Source: JANRJY01 sp033763735 (GTDB lineage Bacteria; Bacteroidota; Bacteroidia; Cytophagales; UBA9547). Taken from it: a stretch of 21,269 bases of DNA. The notes under the pieces are model-generated. The model worked only from the letters and a program-made list of their open reading frames with translations, had not been told where the DNA came from and ran no database searches. The position numbers were made by a program, and so were the translations under genes. Location of the stretch: contig JANRJY010000047.1 in NCBI GenBank assembly GCA_033763735.1, forward strand, positions 1-21,269. The letters are read 5' to 3'. Every line of letters starts with the position of its first letter. Within the stretch, counting starts at the first letter, position 1. Below are positions 7,186 to 15,712 of the stretch, piece by piece.

Positions 7186-8379
7186 CTATAATGAATTTAA
7201 AACATTGGTAATTTTTTCACAAGCCTCCATAATCTCTTCTTTGGTAATAATTAGGGGGGGAGCTATTCGCATACTTTTATCATTATGCAAAAACCAATCG
7301 ACCAATACTCCTTTAGACATACAGTTATTAATTATTTTTTGAAGCTTTTCAAAACTTTCAAATTCTACTGCTATCATCAATCCCTTACTTCGCATAGCTT
7401 TAATAGAAGGATGTTTTAGTAAGGACAAAAACAACCATTCTTTTTCGTCAATTGTATCAACAAGACGTTCATTTATAATTGTTTGTAAAGTAGCTAAAGA
7501 TGCCGCACAACATACAGGGTGTCCTCCAAACGTGGTAATGTGTCCCAATATTGGATTGGTTTGCAGCGATTGCATTACTTCCTTTTTTGCCACAAATGCA
7601 CCAATGGGCATACCTCCTCCCATTCCCTTGGCAAGCAATAATATATCGGGAGTAATACCATAATGCTCAAAAGCCCATAATTTGCCTGTTCGACCAAAAC
7701 CTGTTTGGATTTCATCCAGAATTAAAAGTGTGCCTGTTTCGGTACATCGTTTTCGTAAAGCAGTAAAGTATTCTTTGGAAGCCTCAATTACTCCAGCTTC
7801 TCCCTGAATCGTTTCAATAATTACGCAGGCGGTTTGTTCCGTAATTTGTTCAATGTCAGAAATTTGACCAAAATTAATAAATTGTATTCCGGGTAATAAT
7901 GGCCTGAATGATTGCTTGAACGTTTCATTTCCCATTACCGAAAGTGCTCCATGCGTGGAACCATGATAAGAATTGTAGCAGGAAATTATTTCACTCCTGC
8001 CAGTATATCTTTTTGCTAGTTTTAAAGCACCTTCTGTCGCTTCAGTTCCACTATTTACAAAATAAACAGAGTTTAAATTTGAAGGCAAATTTTGTGTAAG
8101 TAACTCCGCCAGTTGCACTTGTGGGGCTTGAATATATTCGCCATATACCATCAAGTGCATATATGTGGCGGCTTGTTTTTGGACAGCCTCCACGACTGCA
8201 GGGTGACAATGACCCAAATTACTCACTGCAATACCGGAAATCAAATCCATATATTTTTCCCCATTGGGACCATATAAATACAATCCTGATGCATTTTCAA
8301 TTTCCAATGCCAACGGGAACGATGATGTATGAGCAAGATGTTGTTGAAAAAGTGTTCTATTTGATAGATGATTAATCAT
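7186..8379 (-). CDS. class III PLP-dependent aminotransferase (ornithine/acetylornithine aminotransferase-like)
   Basis: A 397-residue protein, normal length for the family. It shows GPNGEKYMDLISGIAVSNLGHCHP near the N-terminus (in shorter pieces: YMDLISGIAV, LGHCHP), the PLP phosphate-binding NSGTEATEGALKLA, the LILDEIQTGFGRTG motif with the cofactor-contacting Asp, and the Schiff-base lysine K251 in LLAKGMGGGMPIGA. It is a soluble cytoplasmic enzyme moving an amino group between an omega-amino or similar donor and 2-oxoglutarate. The exact substrate cannot be told; annotation as argD-like would be a guess. It begins 9 bp after the AraC gene and is probably co-transcribed with it. The riboswitch promoter starts in its 3' flank. 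Confidence 0.88.
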   Translation of the reverse strand: MINHLSNRTLFQQHLAHTSSFPLALEIENASGLYLYGPNGEKYMDLISGIAVSNLGHCHPAVVEAVQKQAATYMHLMVYGEYIQAPQVQLAELLTQNLPSNLNSVYFVNSGTEATEGALKLAKRYTGRSEIISCYNSYHGSTHGALSVMGNETFKQSFRPLLPGIQFINFGQISDIEQITEQTACVIIETIQGEAGVIEASKEYFTALRKRCTETGTLLILDEIQTGFGRTGKLWAFEHYGITPDILLLAKGMGGGMPIGAFVAKKEVMQSLQTNPILGHITTFGGHPVCCAASLATLQTIINERLVDTIDEKEWLFLSLLKHPSIKAMRSKGLMIAVEFESFEKLQKIINNCMSKGVLVDWFLHNDKSMRIAPPLIITKEEIMEACEKITNVLNSL

Positions 8380-8388
8380 TCGCTTGAA

Positions 8389-9267
8389 TTATAACAAATT
8401 GGATAAACTCGACTTTCTTTTGTTAAAATATTGTGTTGGATTTGACTTATGCAATTGCTTAAATTTTCGATTGAAATACGAAATATTATTAAAACCGCTT
8501 TCGTAACATGCTTCTGAAATGGTTTTTTCCTTTTCCAAAACTAGTTTAATAGCATTCCCCACTCGCATTTCATTCACAAAATCAGAAAAATTTTTGAGTG
8601 TCCTTTTCTTGAAATATTGACAAAAAGCCGATTTGCTCATATTTACTAATGAAGCGGCTTTATCTAATTGGATTTCACCTTTATAATTATGTGAAATATA
8701 CTGGTAAATTTTGTTGAGTTTATCACTTTCAATAATATTTCCTGTAGGTGCAAATTCAATATTTGTCAACAATTTGTATTCAAATGATTTGGATAAAAAA
8801 TTAAGAACATTTAAAAAGCCCAACAATCGGTCAAAACCTACCGCTGACATAAGCTCAATAAGTTGGTTGCCCGCTTGTACGGCAGTGTTTCCGGAAAATT
8901 GGATTCCTTGTCTGCTCTTTTGAAATAACTTACTGATTGCTAGCATATCAGTTTTGTTGTAAAAAGTATCTCCTAAAAAATCTTCCTTAAACTGAACATA
9001 AACACAGTCAGCAATAGTGCCATTTTCTGAATAATGATTGCTACTCTCCCAATGATGAGGCAAATTAGGCCCTACAAGAACCAAATCTCCGGATTCATAT
9101 TCATAAATGTTCTCTCCAATAAATGCTTTACCTGTACCCGAAACCATATATTTGAATTCCAATTCCCGATGATAATGCCTCATAGCGGTAAACTTTGGCA
9201 TTAGATTACGTTTAATTAAAAAAATTTCTTCATCAGGAATCAATAATTGCTCAAGATAGGCTTTCAT
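8389..9267 (-). CDS. AraC-family transcriptional regulator
   Basis: 292 residues from ATG 9267 (MKAYLEQLLIPDEEIFLIKR). A longer frame upstream adds 30 hydrophobic residues that do not fit the family and would cross the predicted promoter. The N-terminal half is a cupin sensor (HYHRELEFKYMVSGTGKAFI, then GDLVLVGPNLPHHWES). The C-terminal half (about 182-288) has two helix-turn-helix motifs, LDKAASLVNMSKSAFCQYFK and ISEACYESGFNNISYFNRKF, typical of AraC/XylS. It is divergent from the GH20 gene at the head of the amino-sugar operon, so it is the natural candidate activator of that operon, probably sensing a sugar. It is followed by the aminotransferase gene. Confidence 0.9.
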   Translation of the reverse strand: MKAYLEQLLIPDEEIFLIKRNLMPKFTAMRHYHRELEFKYMVSGTGKAFIGENIYEYESGDLVLVGPNLPHHWESSNHYSENGTIADCVYVQFKEDFLGDTFYNKTDMLAISKLFQKSRQGIQFSGNTAVQAGNQLIELMSAVGFDRLLGFLNVLNFLSKSFEYKLLTNIEFAPTGNIIESDKLNKIYQYISHNYKGEIQLDKAASLVNMSKSAFCQYFKKRTLKNFSDFVNEMRVGNAIKLVLEKEKTISEACYESGFNNISYFNRKFKQLHKSNPTQYFNKRKSSLSNLL

Positions 9268-9291
9268 TATTTCAGTCTTTAAATATAGTAT

Positions 9292-9299
9292 CAAAAATA
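9292..9299 (-). promoter_or_regulatory. candidate -7 box for the AraC gene
   Basis: TATTTTTG on the minus strand fits TAnnTTTG. A start about 7 bp downstream would give a leader of roughly 18 nt before ATG 9267. The -33 element is only TTTT-like, so support is moderate. Confidence 0.35.
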
Positions 9300-9335
9300 G
9301 ACAAAATAGTGTTACATTAAAATTATAATTCAATA

Positions 9336-9343
9336 CATCTTTG
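9336..9343 (+). promoter_or_regulatory. candidate weak -7 box for the amino-sugar operon
   Basis: CATCTTTG differs by one base from TAnnTTTG and lies 35 bp before the GH20 start. No good -33 TTG is found at the right distance. A weak promoter would fit dependence on an activator such as the divergent AraC protein. Confidence 0.3.
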
Positions 9344-9378
9344 CAAATATTATTCAATTTAATCTTTAATTAATCCAA

Positions 9379-11682
9379 ATGAAGCTACTTGAAACCAAAA
9401 TCATACAATGGCTGCTTATACTTTTGCTGATTTTTAAAATTGCTTCTTCAAAAGCAGAATCCCCTTCAAGTAACATAATTCCTAAACCAGTTTCAATTGA
9501 GATAAAGCAAGGAGTATTTCTGTTAAATAGTCCTTACATTATTGCTGGAAAAAATGTAATTGCAGGTCAAAGATTTGATGAAACGGAACGCTTAATAGGT
9601 TACTTGAGAGACAATCTGCCTATGCGATATGGTCAAGGTGGTTCGTTTGTTTCATTTGAAATTGCAGATGCACCTGAGTTGATTTCCAATGAAGCATATA
9701 TATTAGAAGTGATGCCAAATAACATATTCATTAAGGCAAAAACATCTGTAGGCGTTTTTTATGGTATTCAGACATTATTGCAACTTTTACCTTTAAAATC
9801 TGAAATTCAAAAAAGTGTATCTATTCCTTGCCAAAGAATTGTGGACTATCCACGATTTGGATGGAGAGGTTTGCATTTGGATGAGTCTCGTCATTTTTTT
9901 GGAAAAGACTTTGCCAAAAAAACAATTGACCTTATGGCAATGCTCAAACTCAATGTTTTCCATTGGCACCTTACCGATGATCAAGGATGGAGAGTAGAGA
10001 TAAAAAAATATCCAAAACTTACTACAATGGGCGCATGGAGAGACGACAAACGCTCTGAGCCCTGGAATTATTATCAATTTGCTTCAACTCCAGGAAAACC
10101 TCAGTATGGTGGATTTTATACCCAGGCTGATATTAAGGAAATAGTTAATTATGCTAAAGAAAGAAATATTACAGTAGTTCCGGAAATTGACCTCCCGGGG
10201 CACTCAGCAGCAGCCATATACGCGTACAACTGGCTTTCATGCAATAACAAACCATGGACGATCCATTCTAATTCACCTTTCGAATTTGCCGATCCTTTGT
10301 GCATTTGTGACGACAAAGTGGTTGAATTCACCAAAGACATACTAGCTGAAATTATTGATATTTTTCCTTCAGAATACATTCATATAGGAGGTGACGAATG
10401 CAAACACGAAGCTTGGAAAGAGGTGCCATTATGTAAACAAATCATGGAAAAAGAAGGATTAAAAACCACAATGGAACTTCAAGGCAGATTCAATAAACAA
10501 TTGGAGAGTTATATAATTTCCAAAGGCCGAAAAATGATTGGATGGGACGAAATACTGGAAGGAGGAATTTCTCCTACTGCTGCTGTTATGAGCTGGAGAG
10601 GGGTTGAAGGGGGCATTGAAGCTGCCAAACACAAACATCCTTTTGTAATGGCTTCATCTACACATCTTTATTTTGATATGCCTCAAAGTGAAGGAGAAAT
10701 TACTACAAGTTGGCTTAGAACACTTCCTCTTGAAAAAGTATATTCTTTTGATCCAATTCCTTCTGTGCTTACACCCGAAGAAGCCAAATATATGCTTGGT
10801 GTTGAAGCTTGCCTTTGGACGGAAAATATGCAAACCCCAGAAAAGGTAGAAAGTCAGGCACTTCCTCGCGAAATCGCTTTAGCCGAAATAGGCTGGTCGC
10901 CTAAGGGAACTAATGACTTTAATGAATTCAAAAAAAGGCTTCAAAACTTTTTTCCAAGACTGGATGCCAAAGGATACAATTACTTTGTTCCTGAACCCAT
11001 TGGTTTAAATGAAAAAAATATGTTTTTAGAGAACGCAGAAGTAAATCTCAAAATGAATTATCCTTATGGGGTAATTCGATATACTTTAGATGGTACTGAA
11101 CCAGTTAATACATCTCCTCAATTTACAACAGTCATAATAGTTGACAAGCCCTTGACAATCAAAGCCAAAACATTTATGCCTAATGGCAAAACCGGCAGAA
11201 CCATCTCAGGAACTTTCGTAAAAGGAATGCTTCAAGAACCTCTCAAAATTGCTAAAACCCCAACAAAAGGCCTTAATTACAAGTATTATGAATTAATAAC
11301 AAACTCTCTAAAAAAATTGGATTCCGTTAAAGTGACAAAAGAAGGGACCATTGAAAGTTTTATATTCCCCAAAGATGTTAAAGCAGATGGTTGGGGCATT
11401 GATTATTCCGGTTTAATACAAATTACAAAAGATGGTGTTTACACATTTTCAACTGCTTCCGATGATGGAAGTGAATTATATATTAATGGTGAGAAAATTG
11501 TAGATAACGATGGCACACATGGCATAGCTGAAAAAAGTGGTATGGTAGCGCTAAAAGCCGGGTTCCATGCTATCAGAGTTAGATATTTCGAAGGAAACTA
11601 TGGAGAATCGCTTCAAGTCAGTTGGGAAGGACCAGGAGTAACCAAACAATTAATTCCCTCAATAAATTTATATTCTAAATGA
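9379..11682 (+). CDS. secreted GH20 beta-N-acetylhexosaminidase with C-terminal PA14 domain
   Basis: 767 residues. Signal peptide at 1-26 (IIQWLLILLLIFKIASSKA). Residues about 30-155 form the GH20b domain (IIPKPVSIEIKQGVF). The TIM barrel (about 158-510) has GWRGLHLDESRHFF, NVFHWHLTDDQGWRVEIKKY and the catalytic pair D339-E340 in YIHIGGDECKHEAW; the Asp holds the substrate N-acetyl group and the Glu is the acid/base. Residues about 532-617 are a chitobiase C-terminal-like beta domain (VIRYTLDGTEPVNTSPQF). Residues about 632-767 form a PA14 domain (SDDGSELYINGEKIVDNDGT), which often binds glycans. The enzyme releases terminal GlcNAc or GalNAc outside the cytoplasm. The stop overlaps the murQ start by four bases, so the two are coupled and heads an amino-sugar operon. 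Confidence 0.95.
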   Translation: MKLLETKIIQWLLILLLIFKIASSKAESPSSNIIPKPVSIEIKQGVFLLNSPYIIAGKNVIAGQRFDETERLIGYLRDNLPMRYGQGGSFVSFEIADAPELISNEAYILEVMPNNIFIKAKTSVGVFYGIQTLLQLLPLKSEIQKSVSIPCQRIVDYPRFGWRGLHLDESRHFFGKDFAKKTIDLMAMLKLNVFHWHLTDDQGWRVEIKKYPKLTTMGAWRDDKRSEPWNYYQFASTPGKPQYGGFYTQADIKEIVNYAKERNITVVPEIDLPGHSAAAIYAYNWLSCNNKPWTIHSNSPFEFADPLCICDDKVVEFTKDILAEIIDIFPSEYIHIGGDECKHEAWKEVPLCKQIMEKEGLKTTMELQGRFNKQLESYIISKGRKMIGWDEILEGGISPTAAVMSWRGVEGGIEAAKHKHPFVMASSTHLYFDMPQSEGEITTSWLRTLPLEKVYSFDPIPSVLTPEEAKYMLGVEACLWTENMQTPEKVESQALPREIALAEIGWSPKGTNDFNEFKKRLQNFFPRLDAKGYNYFVPEPIGLNEKNMFLENAEVNLKMNYPYGVIRYTLDGTEPVNTSPQFTTVIIVDKPLTIKAKTFMPNGKTGRTISGTFVKGMLQEPLKIAKTPTKGLNYKYYELITNSLKKLDSVKVTKEGTIESFIFPKDVKADGWGIDYSGLIQITKDGVYTFSTASDDGSELYINGEKIVDNDGTHGIAEKSGMVALKAGFHAIRVRYFEGNYGESLQVSWEGPGVTKQLIPSINLYSK

Positions 11683-12485
11683 AAGAAACAGAAGCAAGCA
11701 GTCTTTACAACGACCTTGACAAGATGGATATTCACACCATTTTGAAAAGCATTAATGAGGAAGATAAAAAAGTACCATTTGCGATTGAAAAATCATTATC
11801 CCAAATCGAAAAATTGGTAGAAGTAATTGCAGAAAAAATGATTTCAGGTGGTCGACTCTTTTATATAGGAGCCGGAACCTCTGGCAGACTTGGAATTGTG
11901 GACGCATCCGAATGCCCACCTACATTTGGCGTTCCTTACGATTTAGTAATAGGAATGATGGCAGGAGGTGATGTCGCTATGCGCAAAGCAGCCGAAGGTG
12001 CGGAAGACAATAAAGAAGCAGGTGCTTTGGATTTGAAAAGTCATAATTTTTCTGATAAAGATGTGGTTGTAGGCATTGCAGCTTCAGGCAGAACACCTTA
12101 TGTAATTGGTGGCTTGGAATATGCAAATGCTATTGGAGCTCCTTCCGGTTGTGTGGTTTGTACCTCCCAATCGGCAGTGGCAGCAGTGGCAAAATATCCC
12201 GTGGAAGTAATTACCGGTCCTGAATTTGTAACCGGGAGTACACGAATGAAAGCTGGAACGGCCCAAAAACTAGTACTTAATATGCTCACAACCGCAGCCA
12301 TGATTAAACTAGGCAGAGTAAAAGGCAATAAAATGGTGGATATGATGCTGACTAACGAAAAACTTGTTGATAGAGGCACTAAAATGGTGGTTGAAGCCAC
12401 TGGACTTAGTTATCAAGAGGCTGAAAAAATATTACTTGAAAAAGGTTCAGTTAGAAATGCAATAGATAGTATAATCACAAAATAA
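11679..12485 (+). CDS. murQ: N-acetylmuramic acid 6-phosphate etherase
   Basis: 268 residues, a SIS-fold cytoplasmic lyase that converts MurNAc-6-phosphate to GlcNAc-6-phosphate plus D-lactate. The family signature is clear: LFYIGAGTSGRLGIVDASEC with E78 at the position of the catalytic acid, AAEGAEDNKEAG with E109, and FVTGSTRMKAGTAQKLVLNM. It is about 30 residues shorter at the C-terminus than the E. coli enzyme, which is common in related groups. The start lies in the ATGA overlap with the GH20 gene. It implies that peptidoglycan-derived MurNAc is one substrate of this operon, although no MurNAc kinase or transporter is in the window. Confidence 0.95.
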   Translation: MKETEASSLYNDLDKMDIHTILKSINEEDKKVPFAIEKSLSQIEKLVEVIAEKMISGGRLFYIGAGTSGRLGIVDASECPPTFGVPYDLVIGMMAGGDVAMRKAAEGAEDNKEAGALDLKSHNFSDKDVVVGIAASGRTPYVIGGLEYANAIGAPSGCVVCTSQSAVAAVAKYPVEVITGPEFVTGSTRMKAGTAQKLVLNMLTTAAMIKLGRVKGNKMVDMMLTNEKLVDRGTKMVVEATGLSYQEAEKILLEKGSVRNAIDSIITK

Positions 12486-12490
12486 GTACT

Positions 12491-12498
12491 TAAATTTG
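12491..12498 (+). promoter_or_regulatory. candidate -7 box for the yefM/yoeB pair
   Basis: TAAATTTG matches TAnnTTTG, 22 bp before the yefM ATG. No clear -33 TTG is seen at the right distance. It would give the pair its own transcript inside the amino-sugar operon. Confidence 0.4.
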
Positions 12499-12513
12499 TA
12501 ATTAATTAAATAC
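12498..12513. promoter_or_regulatory. imperfect palindrome, possible YefM-YoeB operator
   Basis: GTAATTAATTAAATAC is a 16-bp palindrome with two symmetric mismatches (positions 4 and 13). It starts at the end of the -7 box and stops 6 bp before the yefM start, the place expected for autorepression by the antitoxin-toxin complex. The site differs from the known E. coli YefM operator, so this is only a candidate. Confidence 0.3.
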
Positions 12514-12519
12514 GTAATT

Positions 12520-12771
12520 ATGCAAGTTATTAATTATACTGATTTCAGACAAAATATGAAAAAAAGGCTGGATATGGTTTCTGACAATAACGATTTGTTA
12601 GTAATCAATCGGCCCGATAATAAAAATGTGGTTATGATTTCATTGGAAGAGTACAATGCTATTCAAGAAACCCTTCACATATTAAGTAGTGAAAAAAACA
12701 GATCAAGACTCACCGAAGCGATCGAAAGGACAAATAAAGGAATAATTGAACATCATAATTTAATCGAATAA
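12520..12771 (+). CDS. yefM: antitoxin of the Phd/YefM family
   Basis: 83 residues. The N-terminus MQVINYTDFRQNMKKRLDMV and the following VINRPDNKNVVMISLEEYNA are the DNA-binding half of YefM/Phd antitoxins; the charged C-terminus (RLTEAIERTNKGIIEHHNLI) is the flexible toxin-binding part. It neutralises the YoeB-like toxin encoded by the next gene and should repress its own promoter with it. Its stop overlaps the toxin start by one base (TAATG). The pair sits between murQ and the next operon gene, which it does not resemble in role. Confidence 0.92.
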   Translation: MQVINYTDFRQNMKKRLDMVSDNNDLLVINRPDNKNVVMISLEEYNAIQETLHILSSEKNRSRLTEAIERTNKGIIEHHNLIE

Positions 12772-13025
12772 TGAATTTGTCATGGGATAAAAACGGATGG
12801 GAAGACTATCTGTATTGGCAAGATTCTGATAAAAAAATGCTAAAGAAAACTAATGAATTAATAAAAGAATGTCTCAGAACCCCCTTTGAAGGAAGAGGGA
12901 AGCCGGAAGCTTTAAAAGAAAATCTTTCTGGCTTTTGGTCAAGAAGGATTGACAGAGAACATCGGTTGATTTATAAAGTAACTAATGATACAGTTCACGT
13001 AATTGCCTGTAGGCATCACTACTAA
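12771..13025 (+). CDS. yoeB: YoeB-family toxin, ribosome-dependent mRNA interferase
   Basis: 84 residues, the exact length of E. coli YoeB. Residues known to be catalytic in that protein are all kept at the same numbers: E46 (GKPEALK), R65 (REHRLIYKV) and H83-Y84 at the C-terminus (ACRHHY). It is therefore expected to be an active RelE-fold RNase that cuts mRNA in the ribosomal A site when the antitoxin is degraded. It is translationally coupled to yefM. Transcription may continue into the next gene, which starts 40 bp after the stop. Confidence 0.94.
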   Translation: MNLSWDKNGWEDYLYWQDSDKKMLKKTNELIKECLRTPFEGRGKPEALKENLSGFWSRRIDREHRLIYKVTNDTVHVIACRHHY

Positions 13026-13065
13026 AAAACAATTTTCAATTCTTGAACTTCAACTATTACATATA

Positions 13066-15699
13066 ATGCAAAGAAGGGACGTTTTAAAAAATATTGGAAT
13101 TATTTCTACAGCTTCGCTTTTATCAAAAACCAATTTGAAGGCTGAAAATGGTCCAAAATATACCAATGACAAAACCCAAAATGGCAAGCATCATACTTTT
13201 GAATGGATAAACGATACTTCAGAAAAACGTCCTAAATATGTTTGGGAAAACAAAGAAGATGTTATTTATCACGAAATATATTATCCTGATGAGCTAATTC
13301 AAACGGCTCCTGAGTTTTATGCGCTCATGAGAGAAGCATGGGTCTTTAACAGAAATATGCTTTGGCATCGAAATGCCAACAAGTCAATTATTGCTTATTC
13401 ACTGCCTGAAAATATTCAACTTACTGGCGAAAAAAGTGCAGCACAATGGTACTCCGATCCTAAAAATAGTATTTCAAACCTTAAAGAAGTTACCGTATTT
13501 GAGAAAAAATCCACCATTCGCAAGCGCGATGCTGCTGTACTACCTGCTTTTCAATTTCACTTGGCACAGCATTCGGTATTAATTGTTGAAGTAATAGATG
13601 CCAGTACCGATTGGCAGTTTGTGGTTAGCCGTAAAGGTCGTTCAGGGCCACCTTTGTTAAGTTCCGGATGGAGAAAAGGTAGCGGAAAAATTAGTTTTAA
13701 TTTGGCCGAAAAAATCCAAAGTTTAGGAATTCAAAATCCTTATTCTGAATTACATTTTGTGATTGGAACTTGGTCCGAAACTGCGGACAAAAATGAAAAA
13801 ATATCTTTCAAAGCCTATTTGGAATATACCCCAGCCATCGTTTCATGCTTAACTCCCATCAAAAACAAAGGTAATTTCCCTGTTTCATTTTACGCACCTC
13901 AAGTTAAAGCACTTCAAATAAAAGGACTTGAAAATGAAGTGAATTTAACTCAAAATGGCGATTTTTTTGTGGGGGAAATACCTGAAAAATATGCAAATAC
14001 AGGCTTTGAGTTGTATGCTTCGAATGATTCCATAAAACCTGCAAATATCTTTGTCAGAAAACCGAAAGGAACTTTTTCAAAATATAATAAAGAAAGAAAT
14101 TATGTCGAAATTGATGGTAAAGTCACCAAGCCCTTAACCGGTTCTTATCAAGGAAATATTTTTTTCAAAGATGCAGGTACTAGTTCCGAATCAATTATAA
14201 ATTCCCAAAATGATTGGGATAATTGGGATAGAACTGAATTTCCTGGTGAGCATCAGCATGCATGGGAATCTTTAAGCTTAACAGAACTAAAATCGCGATT
14301 TAGCTTTGTGAAATCCAACGGCTGGGATTTGATTCACTTGCATACCCACTATGGTATTTGGGAACGATTTGATGCGGTTGGTAACCTTTGCCCGTATGGT
14401 ATTGAACAGTTTAATAATTATGTCCGAATAGCTGAAACTTGTGGACTTAAAGTAATGATAACTTTAAGTAGCTATCCTTATGGAGCTTACTCTAAAACTT
14501 GGGACGGTGGCACCACACCATATAAACAATATTTGGAAGCTGGCTTTAAGGATGAAGATTGGTATAATACTGAAAATCAACCTTTCAATAAAATTTATGC
14601 GCAATATCTGACTGATTTTGCCTCACTTTATGCGGATGAAACTGCCATTTTCTCTATTTCATCTTCAGGAGAAGGCGATTGGAAGGGAGGATTTAAAAGA
14701 AATGATTTCACATTTGATATCATAAAATCCATCGATAAAAATCATATAACTGTATCGGAACCTGTGATGGCTCCTGACAAACTTCTGCCGGCTCAAGTCA
14801 AAGATTTTAAAACAGATTTAGTAGGCGACCGCAACTATGGTTTTGGTACCAAAATGCTTATTGATTTGGAAATGGGATTACTTTTTAGACTCAATCAAAT
14901 GGTACCCAACATGTACCTTGCAGAGTCCAACTACCCTTCATCCAATAATTATTGCCACATGGTTCATAGCAATACTACAGGTCAATACAATAGCATCATA
15001 GGTACACAAATTTACAGAATACTCATGCGCGACACCTTGTACATGGGTATGGTACGTCAGCAACCTATGTTAATGTCATGGGATGAATATTTCACCGAAG
15101 ATGAACATATTATTTTAAATAAAGTTCGAAGCAAATTGGATTGGACACTAAAAGTTAAAAATCCTTCGGTTGTCGTATTAATCAATGATTTTTTAGCCAC
15201 TTGGGATGGTAGGGAAAAAATGGCCCGATTGGAAGAATCACTGGTTTCTTTGGGTATCGAATATCAATTCATTAGTGACAAAAAAGAAAAAATGCCGAAC
15301 CAATATTTGATTGATGCTACTGACAAAAATTATGACTTAAGCAAGTTTAAATCTTTCAATACGATTCCATCATCAATTAAAGAAAAATTGCCTTTTAAAT
15401 TTTCAGAAAATTATGCGGCACAATATGCCGAATGGGAAGGCGAAACACAATTCTTGGCATATTTCTATAATCGATCCAATTACAAGTTTCAAGAGTGTTA
15501 CATCCATCCTAACAAGCATCGGATTGCGAAGCAAATACTGTTTGAATTGAACTTCTTAAATATGAATAAATCTTATAAATATCAGCTTTATGACTTACAA
15601 ACCAAACAAATTATAGAAACCAATACCATAGAAGGTAAATCAAAAATTTCAATACCCTCAACTAATAGTGATTTTCTATTATTCGCAACAAAATCTTAA
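13066..15699 (+). CDS. Tat-exported multidomain protein, putative glycoside hydrolase of unassigned family
   Basis: 877 residues from ATG 13066 (MQRRDVLKNIGIISTASLLS), a twin-arginine-type signal; an in-frame extension to 13003 would overlap yoeB and is not favoured. Residues about 40-390 look like beta-rich domains. Residues about 400-690 read like a TIM barrel: GWDLIHLHTHYGIWERFDAV, LKVMITLSSYPYG, then SSSGEGDWKGG with E536, YLAESNYPSSNN with E620, and MSWDEYFTEDEH. E536 and E620 could be acid/base and nucleophile, as in clan GH-A. A later segment (VVVLINDFLATWDGREKMARLEESL) resembles the Rossmann-like domain that follows the barrel in GH42 enzymes, and a beta domain ends the protein. I do not recognise the family. 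Context points to amino-sugar-containing glycans as substrate; this is inference. Confidence 0.6.
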   Translation: MQRRDVLKNIGIISTASLLSKTNLKAENGPKYTNDKTQNGKHHTFEWINDTSEKRPKYVWENKEDVIYHEIYYPDELIQTAPEFYALMREAWVFNRNMLWHRNANKSIIAYSLPENIQLTGEKSAAQWYSDPKNSISNLKEVTVFEKKSTIRKRDAAVLPAFQFHLAQHSVLIVEVIDASTDWQFVVSRKGRSGPPLLSSGWRKGSGKISFNLAEKIQSLGIQNPYSELHFVIGTWSETADKNEKISFKAYLEYTPAIVSCLTPIKNKGNFPVSFYAPQVKALQIKGLENEVNLTQNGDFFVGEIPEKYANTGFELYASNDSIKPANIFVRKPKGTFSKYNKERNYVEIDGKVTKPLTGSYQGNIFFKDAGTSSESIINSQNDWDNWDRTEFPGEHQHAWESLSLTELKSRFSFVKSNGWDLIHLHTHYGIWERFDAVGNLCPYGIEQFNNYVRIAETCGLKVMITLSSYPYGAYSKTWDGGTTPYKQYLEAGFKDEDWYNTENQPFNKIYAQYLTDFASLYADETAIFSISSSGEGDWKGGFKRNDFTFDIIKSIDKNHITVSEPVMAPDKLLPAQVKDFKTDLVGDRNYGFGTKMLIDLEMGLLFRLNQMVPNMYLAESNYPSSNNYCHMVHSNTTGQYNSIIGTQIYRILMRDTLYMGMVRQQPMLMSWDEYFTEDEHIILNKVRSKLDWTLKVKNPSVVVLINDFLATWDGREKMARLEESLVSLGIEYQFISDKKEKMPNQYLIDATDKNYDLSKFKSFNTIPSSIKEKLPFKFSENYAAQYAEWEGETQFLAYFYNRSNYKFQECYIHPNKHRIAKQILFELNFLNMNKSYKYQLYDLQTKQIIETNTIEGKSKISIPSTNSDFLLFATKS

Positions 15700-15712
15700 C
15701 TAACAATAACTT

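Noticed and set aside
9268..9357. 30-residue hydrophobic N-terminal extension of the AraC protein
   Set aside because: It does not fit the family and would cross the candidate promoter; ATG 9267 is better.
12098..12400. 100-residue frame antisense to murQ
   Set aside because: It is a shadow of murQ with no family features of its own.
13003..13065. N-terminal extension of the 877-residue protein overlapping yoeB
   Set aside because: The Tat-type signal starts cleanly at ATG 13066, and the extension overlaps the conserved end of yoeB.
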